64,000 bases of DNA from Halorussus caseinilyticus (GCF_029338395.1 NZ_CP119809.1:2294001-2358000), one strand, 5' to 3'. Positions 17,334 through 28,141 are shown, counted from the first letter of the stretch. A program made the numbers and translations. The notes: a model not told the origin generated them from the letters alone.

Positions 17334-17340
17334 ACTTCGC

Positions 17341-17565
17341 CTATCGCTCTCGGAGGTACAGCGGTACCAAGAGCGCGAGCGCCAGTATCGAAACCACCGG
17401 ATGTGAGAGCGACTCGACGCCGAAGAAGTAGAGCGCGCTGTTGGCCGCGGCGACGGCCACGCCGACGACGAACAGCGCCGTGGCGACCGGCGACCGCTCC
17501 GTGGCGGCGGTCTGCTGTCCCGCGTCGGGCACGAACCCGGTGAAGTCGGTTCCCCGTTCGGTCAT
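17341..17565 (-). CDS. Small two-helix membrane protein
   Basis: This 74-residue protein has a polar N-terminus with Gly/Asp/Thr residues, then helices at about residues 27-46 and 52-69, ending in YLRER. I do not recognise a function. It lies tail-to-tail with the aldo/keto reductase (7 bases apart) and downstream of the EamA transporter on the same strand. Confidence 0.65.
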   Translation of the reverse strand: MTERGTDFTGFVPDAGQQTAATERSPVATALFVVGVAVAAANSALYFFGVESLSHPVVSILALALLVPLYLRER

Positions 17566-17623
17566 CGGTGGGTGCTGTTCGTCGGGAGGCTAAAGTCCTT
17601 GTGGGTCGCGCCGGGGGTCGGTC

Positions 17624-18574
17624 TCACTGGCGCGAGACGGCCGCCCGGAGTTTGGGGAGTTCGCGCGCCAGCGCCTCGCGTTTCATCAGGCAGAACCCGG
17701 CGAAGATTATCAGAAAGCCGCCGACGGTCGTGAGGTCGATGACCTCGCCGAGGAACCACCACCCCGAGACGGCCGCGAACACCGGCGCGACGTAGGAGAC
17801 GAGGTTGATTTCGATTGGGCCGAGTCGTTCGAGCAGGTCGAAGTAGACGAGGAACCCGAGCGCGCTCGCGGCGATGGAGAGGTAGGCCATCGCGCCGATT
17901 GCCTCGGGCGTCCACCTGACCGCGGCGAACGACTCGCTCGGCCGAGCGACGCTGACGGCGTGCATCATGACCGCGCCGAGAACCATCGACCACGCTTCCA
18001 TCGTCTCGATTGGCAACTCGGCGTCGATGCGCCGAGTCAGGACGCTCCCGAGCGCGAACGACCCGGCCGCGGCGAACACCAGCGACTTGCCGACCACGCT
18101 CGAAGTCACGAGGTTGTTCGGGTCGGGGTTGCTCAGGACCACGACGCCGACCAGACCCAACAGCAGGCCCGCGATGCCCGCCGGGGTCAGGCGCTCGCTC
18201 GGGAGCAGAGCGCGCGCGAACCCGGTGGTCAGGACGGGACTCAGACTGACGACGACTGCGGCGACTGCGCTGGTCACGCTGTCGTAGCCTTCGCCGACGA
18301 AGAGGAAGGCGTGATACCCGGCTATCATCAGCGACGCGCCGACGAGGACGAGCGTCCACTCGCCCCGGCCGCGGGGTCGCCACCGGTCGGCGGCGTAGGC
18401 GGCGTACCCGAGCATCAACACGCCAGCGATGTCGTAGCGAATCGCGGCGAACAGCACCGGCGGGAAGTACTCCAATCCGACTTTGATAGCCATGAACGCC
18501 GACCCCCAGACGGCGGCTAACGCGACGAACAGCGCGACGTTCCGGTAGTTGGTCACGACTGAACTGGTCGCCAC
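17624..18574 (-). CDS. EamA/DMT-superfamily transporter
   Basis: This 316-residue protein has ten hydrophobic segments arranged as two EamA repeats. The first begins AAVWGSAFMAIKVGLEYFPP and the second AWSMVLGAVMMHAVS. The charged C-terminus is typical. DMT permeases move metabolites or drugs across the membrane; the substrate is unknown. Other long frames here are antisense shadows. Confidence 0.88.
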   Translation of the reverse strand: MATSSVVTNYRNVALFVALAAVWGSAFMAIKVGLEYFPPVLFAAIRYDIAGVLMLGYAAYAADRWRPRGRGEWTLVLVGASLMIAGYHAFLFVGEGYDSVTSAVAAVVVSLSPVLTTGFARALLPSERLTPAGIAGLLLGLVGVVVLSNPDPNNLVTSSVVGKSLVFAAAGSFALGSVLTRRIDAELPIETMEAWSMVLGAVMMHAVSVARPSESFAAVRWTPEAIGAMAYLSIAASALGFLVYFDLLERLGPIEINLVSYVAPVFAAVSGWWFLGEVIDLTTVGGFLIIFAGFCLMKREALARELPKLRAAVSRQ

Positions 18575-18638
18575 CGGGGGGTCAACGTTTCGAAGGGCGA
18601 CAGGGTTTGCCGGTTGCGTGACGACTCGGGAGAACCGC

Positions 18639-19151
18639 TCACGAAACCGGTTCGCCGGTCGTCCGGCGCTCGTCCCGGACCGCCCGAAGCACGTCCTGTC
18701 GGGCGACGATACCGAGAAGTTTGCCGTCGTCGTCCACGACCGGCAGGCGGTTGATGTCCCGTTCGTCGTCGGCCAACAGGTCGAGCATGGCGTCGAAGTC
18801 GGTGTCGGGTTTGACCGTCACCACGTCGTCGGTCATCACGGTCCGGACCGGCTTTCCGGCGTGTTTCAGCAGGTCGATTTCCCGGTCCAAGTCGTCCCAC
18901 GAGAGGTCGATGGCGTACTCGAGCGTCTCCAAGAACGGCGGAAAGCCGACCGGAATCCAGAGCGTCCGGTCGCTCGGTTGGAAGATGTGAACCAAGTCGT
19001 GTTGGGTCACAATGCCGACGACGCGGCCGTCGTCGTCCACGACGGGGAAGCCGTTGAAGTCCGCGCGCGCGAGACGTGTCAAGACCTCGCTTATCTCGTC
19101 GTCCGGATGAACCGTCTCTACGTCGGTCGTCATCAGGTCGCGGGCGTCCAT
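18639..19151 (-). CDS. Two-CBS-motif protein
   Basis: This 170-residue protein is built from two complete CBS motifs: LMTTDVETVHPDDEISEVL to VGIVTQHDLVHIF, and VMTDDVVTVKPDTDFDAML to LGIVARQDVLRAV. An insertion of about 45 residues (IPVGFPPFLETLEYAIDLSW region) lies between them. A Bateman pair like this usually binds adenine nucleotides. No effector domain is attached. It contrasts with the single-motif relic at 11672. Confidence 0.88.
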   Translation of the reverse strand: MDARDLMTTDVETVHPDDEISEVLTRLARADFNGFPVVDDDGRVVGIVTQHDLVHIFQPSDRTLWIPVGFPPFLETLEYAIDLSWDDLDREIDLLKHAGKPVRTVMTDDVVTVKPDTDFDAMLDLLADDERDINRLPVVDDDGKLLGIVARQDVLRAVRDERRTTGEPVS

Positions 19152-19516
19152 GTTCGAAGCCGAGGCGACGACGGGCCGTATCGTTTCCGGTCGCGCGACA
19201 GGTCGGCCGTCGCGTCCCGCGTTTGCTCCTCGCGCCTCGCCGAGCGCACCGTCTCACAGATAGCGTATGGAACGAAATACGCGCTCTTAGCAATTATTTT
19301 TCGTGCTTTAGGAAATGTATGCGTGTCTTGGTGGGCGTCCGAAGGTTCAACTATCGGAACGGAGGGAACTCGTGGCGTGCCGGTCAGTCGCCGCGCCCGC
19401 GGAGTCGGCCCATCGCGCTCGCTACTCGGTAGTCTCGGCGCGCTGGTCGGTCTCCTCGTGAAACTCGGAGACCGACTCGGGCAAGCCTTACACCTTCTCC
19501 GGTCGTCTCTCCGGGT
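19152..19516. other. Intergenic region, no gene seen
   Basis: This 365-base gap lies between the divergent CBS gene and the zinc-finger microprotein. It has an AT-rich patch near 19290-19320. GCCTTACACC near 19484-19493 is a likely TATA element for the next gene. Confidence 0.45.
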
Positions 19517-19618
19517 ATGGGGGACCAAGAGCGGTACGTCTGCGAGGCGTGTGGCAAGTCGTTCGACTCCGAGGAAGAACTTCGCAGGCACGTCTACGCC
19601 GTCGGTCTGGTGGAGTAG
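19517..19618 (+). CDS. Zinc-finger-like microprotein (33 residues)
   Basis: The ATG opens a 33-codon frame with YVCEACGKSFDSEEELRRHV, the first half of a C2H2 finger: Cys9, Cys12, the conserved Phe and Leu positions, and His25. The second histidine of a classical C2H2 finger is absent, and the protein ends AVGLVE. Very short proteins of this shape are common in haloarchaea. A TATA-like element lies about 25-30 bases upstream, which fits a leaderless mRNA. Metal binding by three ligands, or in a dimer, is inferred. Confidence 0.68.
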   Translation: MGDQERYVCEACGKSFDSEEELRRHVYAVGLVE

Positions 19619-19710
19619 GCCACCGGAGGCGTGGCCGCGCAAGCCGCCGCCCGGCCGACGACCCGCACGTCGCCAGCAGACCAGCGCAGGGACGGATAGC
19701 CGTGAGTCCG

Positions 19711-20361
19711 TCAGTCGCTCGCTCGGGTGTCGCTGGCCTGCCGGTCGGCCCGCGACGGCGGCGGAATCTGGGCCTCGCTGGAAGTCGCTCGCTCGGGCAG
19801 GAGACACCGGTCGGTCTCGCGGTTGACGTGGGCGTACTCCTCGGGAGCGTTCGCCAGCGCGTGGGCCGGGTTCTGGCCGCTTTCGAGGACTGCCGCCCGA
19901 ATCTCGCCGAAGTTGCAGATTCGGGCACGAATCCCGCGCCACTGGTGTCTGCTCGCCCGCGGGACCGTCAGTTCCCGCGGCGGCGTGTGGTCGGTCCGAC
20001 GAGTCGCCAGCGCCGCGCTGTTGACGTTCGCTGCGAGGTCGTCGTGGTCCACGAGGACCCCGACGCGCGCGTCGGTCGGCGCGTGAGCGGCGAGTACGTC
20101 GAGTCCGAGGTGGAGCGCCCGGTACTCCGCGACGTTGTTGTCCGTGACGGTCTCGTCCGGAATCGAGAGTCGGGTTACGCGCTCGCCGTCGCGGGTCTCG
20201 ATGATGACGCCGAGTCCGCCGTCGTCGCTCCGGAGGTCGTAGGAACCGTCCGTGACGACGTAGAAATCGCGGTGATGCGTCCGCGGCGGATGGGCGATGT
20301 GCGGCGTGGGCGATTCGTCGAACAGTGCCCGGAGTGGGGAGGAGCGGCCGTGAACGGCCAT
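19711..20361 (-). CDS. rnhA: RNase HI-family ribonuclease
   Basis: The 216-residue protein starting at 20361 has the RNase H fold landmarks: VVTDGSYD (Asp38), DNNVAEYRAL (Glu79), LVDHDD (Asp105-108) and HVNRETDRC near residue 180. These supply the metal-binding acidic residues. It degrades RNA in RNA-DNA hybrids, such as primers and R-loops. The chosen ATG lies about 30 bases from a TATA-like TAAGTTTAAG on the minus strand. A longer upstream frame has no family similarity. Confidence 0.82.
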   Translation of the reverse strand: MAVHGRSSPLRALFDESPTPHIAHPPRTHHRDFYVVTDGSYDLRSDDGGLGVIIETRDGERVTRLSIPDETVTDNNVAEYRALHLGLDVLAAHAPTDARVGVLVDHDDLAANVNSAALATRRTDHTPPRELTVPRASRHQWRGIRARICNFGEIRAAVLESGQNPAHALANAPEEYAHVNRETDRCLLPERATSSEAQIPPPSRADRQASDTRASD

Positions 20362-20492
20362 ATCCGTCGGTTCGGCCCCAGAGAACTTAAACTTACGGCC
20401 GAGAGCGCCCGGAACGACGTGCCAACCGCGAGACCGGCGAATGCTGTGTGTCACCACAGCATATTTATGTCCAAGTAGATGTTGTAGTGGAT

Positions 20493-22121
20493 ATGGCGCA
20501 CGACGAAGGCACGTCTCGACGCAAATTTCTGACGGCCGCTGGAACCGCGGCCGCAACTGCTTCAATCGCCGGTTGTACCGGTGGCGAGGGTGGACAGGAC
20601 ACGACGACCGAAACCGACACCGCGACGGAGGAGACCACCGAAACCACCGAAGACGGTGGCGACCAGTCGGGAGACTTCTCGGTGACTATCACGCAGGGCC
20701 AGATGCCGACGACGCTGGACCCCCAGAACCACCGTTCGACCCCGACCGACAACGTGGTTCTCCACGCCTACGAGGGACTGCTCTCGCGCACCCGGAAAGG
20801 CAAAGTACAGGCGCAACTGGCGACCGAGTGGAACCGTCAAGAACCGGGCGTGGTCCGCTTCCAGATTCGTGAGGGCGTCACGTTCCACAGCGGCAACGAA
20901 CTCACTCCCGAGGACGTAGCCTTCAGCATCAACCGCATCGTCAAGAAGGACGTGGGCATCGCAAGCCCGCAGTCCGACCAACTCGCTGGCGTGACGGGCG
21001 CGAAGGTCGTAGACGGCGAACGCGCCGTGGACGTGATGTCCGACGGCCTGAACCCCATCGTATTCTCGCTGTTCGCCACCTACGGCGACGTGATGGAGAA
21101 GGCGTGGGTCCAAGACCGCGAGAAGTCCCAAATCGCCAAGCAGATGAACGGAACGGGTCCCTTCGAACTCGACACCTACGAGGAGAACGTCAAAGTCGAG
21201 TTCTCCCGGAACGACGACTACTGGCAGGACCCCGCCGCGGTCACGTCGCTGACCTTCCGGGCGGCAAAGGAGTCCAGCACCCGCGTCAACCAACTTTTGA
21301 GCGGCGAGACCGACATCATAGTCAACGTCCCGCCCCAAGCCATCTCCCGCGTCAAGGGAGCAAACGACGCCCGCGTCGCCGCAGTACCGAGTACCCGCGT
21401 CATCTACAACGCGATGCGCTACGACGTGGAACCGTTCTCCAGTCCGAAGTTCCGACAGGCGATGAACTACGCCGTCAACCTCGAAGGCATCATCGAGAAC
21501 GTCCTCCAGACGTTCGGCGACGCGACGGGCCAACCGACGCTGGAGGGCTTCTTCGGCTACAACCCCGACGTGGGACCGTACGCTTACAACAAGCAGAAGG
21601 CCGAGACGCTGGTCGAAGAGAGCGGCCACGCCGGAGCGGAAATCACGCTCCACACGCCGGTCGGCCGCTACCTCAAGGACCTCGAAATCGCGCAGGCGGT
21701 CGCCAACCAAATCAACCAACTCTCGAACGTCTCGTGTTCGGTCAAACAGCGCGACTTCGGGACGCTCGCGGGCGAACTCACCGACGGCAATCTGGAGACG
21801 AGTCCGAAGTTCTACCTCATCGGATGGGGCAACGCCACCTTCGACGCCAGCCAGACCATCATCCCCCTGCTGACTTCCGACGGGGCGCTGACCTCCTACA
21901 GCAACGACGAGTTGGACAACCTCATCGAACAGGCCCAGAGCGAGTCCAATCAGGACGAGCGCAAGCAGTTGCTCCAAGAGGCGAACAAACTCATCCACGA
22001 CCAAGCCCCGTGGATATTCCTGAACCGCCAGTACAGCGTCTACGGCGCGACCAACGACGTGAAGTGGCAGGCGCGACGTGACGAGCGCATCGACGCCTAC
22101 GCGATGGAACCACAGCAGTAG
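20493..22121 (+). CDS. ABC transporter substrate-binding lipoprotein, family 5 (peptide type), Tat-exported
   Basis: The 542-residue protein starting at 20493 begins with a Tat motif (SRRKFL), a hydrophobic stretch and a lipobox-like SIAGC. An acidic/Thr linker follows (about residues 35-60), then a family 5 solute-binding domain with LDPQNHRSTPTDNV and LTPEDVAFSINR. It captures peptides or related solutes outside the cell. It is the first gene of a five-gene importer operon. TATTTAT lies about 30 bases upstream, supporting this start over an earlier one. Confidence 0.93.
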   Translation: MAHDEGTSRRKFLTAAGTAAATASIAGCTGGEGGQDTTTETDTATEETTETTEDGGDQSGDFSVTITQGQMPTTLDPQNHRSTPTDNVVLHAYEGLLSRTRKGKVQAQLATEWNRQEPGVVRFQIREGVTFHSGNELTPEDVAFSINRIVKKDVGIASPQSDQLAGVTGAKVVDGERAVDVMSDGLNPIVFSLFATYGDVMEKAWVQDREKSQIAKQMNGTGPFELDTYEENVKVEFSRNDDYWQDPAAVTSLTFRAAKESSTRVNQLLSGETDIIVNVPPQAISRVKGANDARVAAVPSTRVIYNAMRYDVEPFSSPKFRQAMNYAVNLEGIIENVLQTFGDATGQPTLEGFFGYNPDVGPYAYNKQKAETLVEESGHAGAEITLHTPVGRYLKDLEIAQAVANQINQLSNVSCSVKQRDFGTLAGELTDGNLETSPKFYLIGWGNATFDASQTIIPLLTSDGALTSYSNDELDNLIEQAQSESNQDERKQLLQEANKLIHDQAPWIFLNRQYSVYGATNDVKWQARRDERIDAYAMEPQQ

Positions 22122-22167
22122 CACCGCCCCGACTCATGATTTCCTGGTCTCGATGGAGTGATGTTTG

Positions 22168-23154
22168 ATGTCGATGGGACGATTCCTGATAAAGCGCGGA
22201 CTACAGGGCGTGTTCGTCATCTGGGGCGTCGTGACCGTCGTGTTCGGTCTCCGGTACGTCACGCCGGGCAACCCGATTACGTTCGTCGCGCCCCTCGACG
22301 CGAGCCAAGAGTTGCGCCAGCAAATCGCCGCGGAACTCGGCCTGAACAGACCGTTCTACGTCCAGTACTTCGACTACCTCTTGAGTCTGCTTCAGGGCGA
22401 CATGGGCTACTCCTACATCTCGGGAACCGAGGCGAGTAGCCTCATCTTCTCCAGACTGCCCGCGACGCTGGAGTTGGCCGTCGCCGCGAGCATCGTCGCA
22501 GTGGTCATCTCGATTCCGCTGGGCGTCGTCTCGGCGACCCGGCGACACGAACCCGCCGACTACGCCGCGACCAGTTTCTCGCTGGTGGGCATCTCGACGC
22601 CGAACTTCTGGCTGGGCATCATGCTGGTGTTGGTGCTGTCGGTCCAGTTCGGCCTGTTCCCGACGAGTCGTCGCGGCATCGGTCTCTACCCGGCGTTGAC
22701 GATGCTCGTGACCCAGTTCCAAGTCTCGGGGCTGGTGACGTGGATTTCCCACATCACGCTCCCGGCAGTGACGCTCGGGACGTACTTCACCGCGCTCATC
22801 ACCCGCCTCACACGGAGCGGGATGCTGGACGAACTCGGCAAGCCCTACGTCCGCGCTTCGCGGGCGAAGGGACTGCCCGAGACGCTGGTCCGGTACAAGC
22901 ACGCGCTCCGGAACACCCTGATTCCGGTCGTCACGGTGCTGGGTCTCCAGTTGGGGACCCTCATCGGCGGCGCGGTCATCACCGAGGCGGTCTTCGCGTG
23001 GCCCGGACTCGGGACGCTCGTCATCAACGCCATCAACGCCCGCGACTGGCCGCTGATACAGGGGTCGCTCATCGTCATCGGAACCGGGTTCGTCCTCATC
23101 AATCTGCTCGTAGACACGCTGTACGCCTACATCAACCCGCAGGTGGTTCACTGA
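22168..23154 (+). CDS. ABC transporter permease, DppB/OppB type
   Basis: This 328-residue protein has about six membrane helices: an N-terminal helix in FLIKRGLQGVFVIWGVVTVV, then the permease core. The EAA-type loop (RASRAKGLPETLVRYKHALR) contacts the ATPase. ATG 22168 is preferred to a TTG one codon earlier. The stop codon overlaps the next gene by one base. Confidence 0.93.
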   Translation: MSMGRFLIKRGLQGVFVIWGVVTVVFGLRYVTPGNPITFVAPLDASQELRQQIAAELGLNRPFYVQYFDYLLSLLQGDMGYSYISGTEASSLIFSRLPATLELAVAASIVAVVISIPLGVVSATRRHEPADYAATSFSLVGISTPNFWLGIMLVLVLSVQFGLFPTSRRGIGLYPALTMLVTQFQVSGLVTWISHITLPAVTLGTYFTALITRLTRSGMLDELGKPYVRASRAKGLPETLVRYKHALRNTLIPVVTVLGLQLGTLIGGAVITEAVFAWPGLGTLVINAINARDWPLIQGSLIVIGTGFVLINLLVDTLYAYINPQVVH

Positions 23155-24224
23155 TGGCCGGACCGTTCGACAGACTCGCCGACCTGTTCTGGAGTAGCGT
23201 CGAGCGCGGCTTCTCGCCGCGAACTGCCCGGAACCTCCGGAAGGAACTCCGACAGAGCGCACTCGCCAAGGTGGGTATCGTCGTCGTCGTCGCAATCGTG
23301 CTGGTGGCGGTGTTCGCGCCCTTGCTCGCGCCCCACAACCCGACCAGCCAGCATCTGGACGAGTCCCAACTCCCGCCGGTCGGGTTCAGCAAGGAGACGA
23401 CCCAGACCAGTTCCGAAGTCGTCAACGGGACGGTCCAAGTGGCCAACGAGACGGCTCTCGTCTCCGCCGAGCCGAAGTACCCACTCGGAACCGACGCCCT
23501 CGGCAGGGACATGCTCTCGCGGGTCATCTACGGCGCGCGGACCTCCCTGCTCGTGGGACTGTTCGGCACCGCCATCGCCGCCCTCGTCGGCGTGACGGTC
23601 GGACTGGTGTCGGGGTACTACGGCGGGAAGGTGGACGACGCGCTGATGCGGAGCGCCGACATCATGCTCGCGTTCCCCTCGCTCGTGTTGGCGGTGGCGC
23701 TGGTCGGATTGTTCGGCAGGGCGGTGGTCAGACTCCCCGACCCGCTGGTGAAGGCCGGAATCGCGCCGAACATGCCCGAGACGTTCGCTCTACCGGGGAC
23801 GGTCATCCTCGTCGTCGGCTTGGTGAACTGGGTGTGGTTCGCGCGGGTCGCCCGCGGCGAGGCGCTCTCCATAGAGGGCGAGGAGTACGTCAAGGCCGCG
23901 CGGTCGGTGGGTGCCGACGACGGATTCATCATCCGGAAACACGTCCTGCCCAACAGCGTGACCCCCATCCTCGTGCTGGCGACCATCCAAATCGCGGCCA
24001 TCATCCTGCTCGAATCGGCCCTCTCGTTCCTCGGGTTCTCCGGGACGAACCTCTCGTGGGGCTTCGACATCGCGCAGGGTCGGGACTATCTGGCCTCCTC
24101 GTGGTGGATTTCGACCGTGCCCGGCATCGCCATCGTGCTGACGGTCATCGGCATCAACCTCGTGGGCGACTGGCTTCGTGACGCCTTGGACCCCGGTATC
24201 GAGGGCGAGGGAGGTGGCGTCTGA
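23154..24224 (+). CDS. ABC transporter permease, DppC/OppC type
   Basis: This 356-residue protein has the N-terminal hydrophobic anchor of DppC (about 42-62). An extracytoplasmic stretch with GTDALGRDMLSR follows, then five core helices. The EAA loop is EYVKAARSVGADDGFIIRKHVLPN. It overlaps both neighbours by one base, indicating translational coupling in the operon. Confidence 0.93.
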   Translation: MAGPFDRLADLFWSSVERGFSPRTARNLRKELRQSALAKVGIVVVVAIVLVAVFAPLLAPHNPTSQHLDESQLPPVGFSKETTQTSSEVVNGTVQVANETALVSAEPKYPLGTDALGRDMLSRVIYGARTSLLVGLFGTAIAALVGVTVGLVSGYYGGKVDDALMRSADIMLAFPSLVLAVALVGLFGRAVVRLPDPLVKAGIAPNMPETFALPGTVILVVGLVNWVWFARVARGEALSIEGEEYVKAARSVGADDGFIIRKHVLPNSVTPILVLATIQIAAIILLESALSFLGFSGTNLSWGFDIAQGRDYLASSWWISTVPGIAIVLTVIGINLVGDWLRDALDPGIEGEGGGV

Positions 24225-25499
24225 TGGCCGAGGACCTCCTGCGCGTCCGAAATCTCTCGACGCGCTTTTTCACCGAGGACGGGCAGGTCAACGCGGTCGA
24301 ATCCGTGGACTTCGACGTGCGCGACGGCGAGGTGTTCGGCATCGTCGGCGAGTCGGGGTCGGGCAAGAGCGTGACCGCGCTGTCGGTCATCGACCTCGTG
24401 GAGTCGCCCGGCCGAATCACCAGCGGCGAGATTTGGTACCGGAACCCGGACCTCGCCGAGGAGGTGCGCGAGGACAACCCCGACGCCGTGGACGGCGACT
24501 TCGTGGACGTGCGCCGGGTGCCCGAGAACGTCAGGCGGGCGCTCCGCGGGCCGTCGTTCAGCACCATCTTCCAAGACCCGATGAGCAGTCTCAATCCCTC
24601 GCTGACCGTCGGCGAGCAGATAGCCGAGGCGGTCGAAGTCCAACGTCGGGCGCGCTCGAACCCGCGCTCGACGCGCTCGCGCACGCAGGGGTTCGGACTC
24701 GGCAACCTCCTGACCAGCACGCTCCTGCCCTCGCAGGGGTACGTCAGCGACGAGAGTCGCGCGGAGGCCATCGAACTGCTCGAACAGGTCGGCATCCCCG
24801 ACCCCGCAGAGCGGGCCGAGGAGTACCCTCACGAGTTCTCGGGCGGGATGCTCCAGCGCGCGATGATTGCCCAAGCCCTCGCGGGCGAACCCGACCTGCT
24901 CATCGCCGACGAACCGACGACGGCACTCGACGTGACGATTCAGGCCCAGATTCTCGACCTCCTGCGGGACTTGCAGGAAGATACCGGGATGAGTATCGTG
25001 ATGATTACCCACAACCTCGGGGTCATCGCTCGGATGTGCGACCGAGTTGGAGTGATGTACGCGGGCGAAGTCGTGGAACGAGGAACCCTCGAAGACGTGT
25101 TCGACGACCCGGTGCATCCCTACACGCAGGGCCTCCTCGGGTCGATTCCGGACTTGGACGACCCCGCGCCGCGCCTGCAACCCATTGAGGGCAACGTGCC
25201 GGACCTCTACGACGCCGAGATGGAAAACCGATGTTACTTCGCCGACCGCTGTCCGAAAGCCATGGAGGAGTGTCTGCACAAACCGCCCGAGTTCGACACC
25301 GAGACCGGCGAATCGCGCGAGGACTTCGCCGACCGCGCGGCGAGCGACCACGGCGCGAAGTGTTACCTCGCACAGCACGAGTACGACCCCTCGCAGGCGC
25401 TCCCCGAGGGCTACTTCGGGAGCGGGACGGACGAGGCGAAAAGCGCCTCGGGAACCGCTCGCGGCGACGCCGCGAGCGAGGACGAGGAGGTGAGCGCGG

Positions 25500-25507
<8 letters not shown>
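24224..25507 (+). CDS. ABC transporter ATP-binding protein, DppD/OppD type
   Basis: This 427-residue ATPase has Walker [10 protein letters not shown], the signature [15 protein letters not shown], Walker [14 protein letters not shown], and the switch histidine in MITHNLG. The C-terminal oligopeptide-transporter extension has cysteines ([17 protein letters not shown]) that in this family bind a 4Fe-4S cluster. An insertion of about 40 residues after [17 protein letters not shown] makes it longer than usual. It overlaps the next gene by eight bases. Confidence 0.93.
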
Positions 25508-26555
<1,048 letters not shown>

Positions 26556-26847
26556 GACCTTCTCGGGTCCGTTTTCGGCGGCGTAGCACGTTCGGCATGA
26601 ATAGTCGGGCAGTATCCTTTTGGCCGGTAACGTGGTCTTCGAACTACGGTACGACGCCCGGTGTGACTCTCCGTCGGGGAGAGACGCGGGGTGCTGGCCG
26701 TCGAAGGTCACGGACGCGCCGTTCGCGCCGCGAGCGTCTCACGCCACAGCTATGAGTCAGAACCAGAACCGGTGAGCCAACTCCCCACCGCACGTCGCCG
26801 AAGAGGACGTACTGCCGGTCGATAGCGAGAGCGAGTCGCTCGGTTCG

Positions 26848-27153
26848 GTGTTTCGGGCGCTCTCGGACCACCGACGGCGATGTCTCTGTCACTACCTCGC
26901 CCGACGCGACGGGCCGATGACGGTAGACGAACTGGCGGAACTGCTGGCCGCGTCGATGAGTGAGAAGACGCGGGCCGTCGTCACGTCGGCGGAGATAGAG
27001 AAGACTCGGGCCGAACTCCACCGGATGCACCTGCCGAAACTGACGGAGGCGGGCATCGTGGAACACGACGGCGAGAAGGGAATCGTCCGTCTTTCCGACT
27101 CGACCGGCCTCGTGGACTGTCTGCGGGCGGCCGCAGGTGTGAACCTCCAGTAA
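26848..27153 (+). CDS. DUF7344-like winged-helix protein with disrupted 5' end
   Basis: From GTG 26848 the 101-residue product contains the complete-looking domain FRALSDHRRRCLCHYLARRD to HLPKLTEAGIVEHD and ends with a short helix. The halobacterial DUF7344 family has this form and is thought to bind DNA. In the same frame, an ATG at 26752 opens MSQNQNR and is cut by TGA at 26773-26775. The following 24 codons then read as plausible acidic N-terminal sequence. The original start was probably 26752, and the gene carries a nonsense mutation. It may still be expressed from the GTG. Confidence 0.7.
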   Translation: MFRALSDHRRRCLCHYLARRDGPMTVDELAELLAASMSEKTRAVVTSAEIEKTRAELHRMHLPKLTEAGIVEHDGEKGIVRLSDSTGLVDCLRAAAGVNLQ

Positions 27154-27257
27154 GGCCGATTTTCGGGGCGTCGAGAGAGCTGTCGCCGGTCTCGGACAGC
27201 GCCGCGTCACGAGTCGCGTCCGGCACCGTTTTCTATCCGGCGACCCTTCTCGGAACC

Positions 27258-27806
27258 ATGGCAGACGATTTGACCGCGACACTCCACACGACTCACGGCG
27301 ACATCGAGGTCCGACTGTTCGACGAGCGCGCGCCCCGAACCGTCGAGAACTTCGTCAATCTGGCGAAACACGACCCCGCCGCGAACGACGACCCCGCGAC
27401 CGACACCACGACGTGGGAGGACCCCGAGTCCGGCGAGGTCCGAGGCGACTCGCTGTACAGCGACGTGCCCTTCCACCGCATCATCGCCGACTTCATGATT
27501 CAGGGCGGCGACCCGACCGGAACCGGCCGCGGCGGACCCGGCTACCAGTTCGAAGACGAGTTCCACGACGAACTCCGCCACGACGACGCGGGCATCCTCT
27601 CGATGGCCAACAGCGGTCCCGACACCAACGGCTCGCAGTTCTTCATCACCCTCGACGCCCAACCGCATCTGGACGACCGACACGCCGTGTTCGGCGAGGT
27701 AATCGACGGGATGGACGTGGTGGAGGAAATCGGTTCGGTGCCGACCGACCACAACGACAGCCCCAACGAAGACGTGACGCTCGAACGCGTCGAGATTCAC
27801 GAGTAG
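27258..27806 (+). CDS. Cyclophilin-type peptidyl-prolyl isomerase
   Basis: This 182-residue protein has cyclophilin landmarks: VPFHRIIADFMIQGGDPTGTG (catalytic Arg), GILSMANSGPDTNGSQFFIT and LDDRHAVFGEV. Compared with short bacterial forms it has an acidic insertion (HDPAANDDPATDTTTW). It speeds proline isomerisation during folding. A possible TATA (TTTTCTATCC) lies about 25 bases upstream. Confidence 0.95.
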   Translation: MADDLTATLHTTHGDIEVRLFDERAPRTVENFVNLAKHDPAANDDPATDTTTWEDPESGEVRGDSLYSDVPFHRIIADFMIQGGDPTGTGRGGPGYQFEDEFHDELRHDDAGILSMANSGPDTNGSQFFITLDAQPHLDDRHAVFGEVIDGMDVVEEIGSVPTDHNDSPNEDVTLERVEIHE

Positions 27807-27808
27807 CG

Positions 27809-28141
27809 CTATCGAACGATAGCCGCCGCCGGCGAGAGCGCGAGGTTGGAACAGACGAGGACTCCGACGGCGTACCCGACCGTCGTCGGAACGACCAGCA
27901 CTGCGGGGACGGCGAGGACTGCCGTCGATACGACCAGTCCCCGCCGCTCGTCGGTGTACGCGCCGGGCCACGCGAACGTCACTACTTGTGAGAGCAGAAC
28001 GGCGAGCGCCAGCGACGCTCCTGCGACCACCGACCAGACGAGCGACGGCCCCGCGGCGTAGAGGTCCGGAGCGACCGGATGGAACAGAAACAGGTCCGGG
28101 CGACGGGCCACCCCGAGGGCGCTGGAGACTCGAAATCCCAT
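27809..28141 (-). CDS. Hypothetical membrane protein
   Basis: From ATG 28141 the product has 110 residues and three hydrophobic segments (about 35-55, 68-88 and 90-107). I do not recognise the family. The minus-strand TATATA near 28171-28176, about 30 bases before the start, supports this shorter start. It lies tail-to-tail with the cyclophilin gene. Confidence 0.62.
   Translation of the reverse strand: MGFRVSSALGVARRPDLFLFHPVAPDLYAAGPSLVWSVVAGASLALAVLLSQVVTFAWPGAYTDERRGLVVSTAVLAVPAVLVVPTTVGYAVGVLVCSNLALSPAAAIVR

Noticed and set aside
20562-22124. 520-codon minus-strand frame over the substrate-binding protein
   Set aside because: It is antisense to a clear family 5 lipoprotein and has biased Val/Arg/Asp composition.
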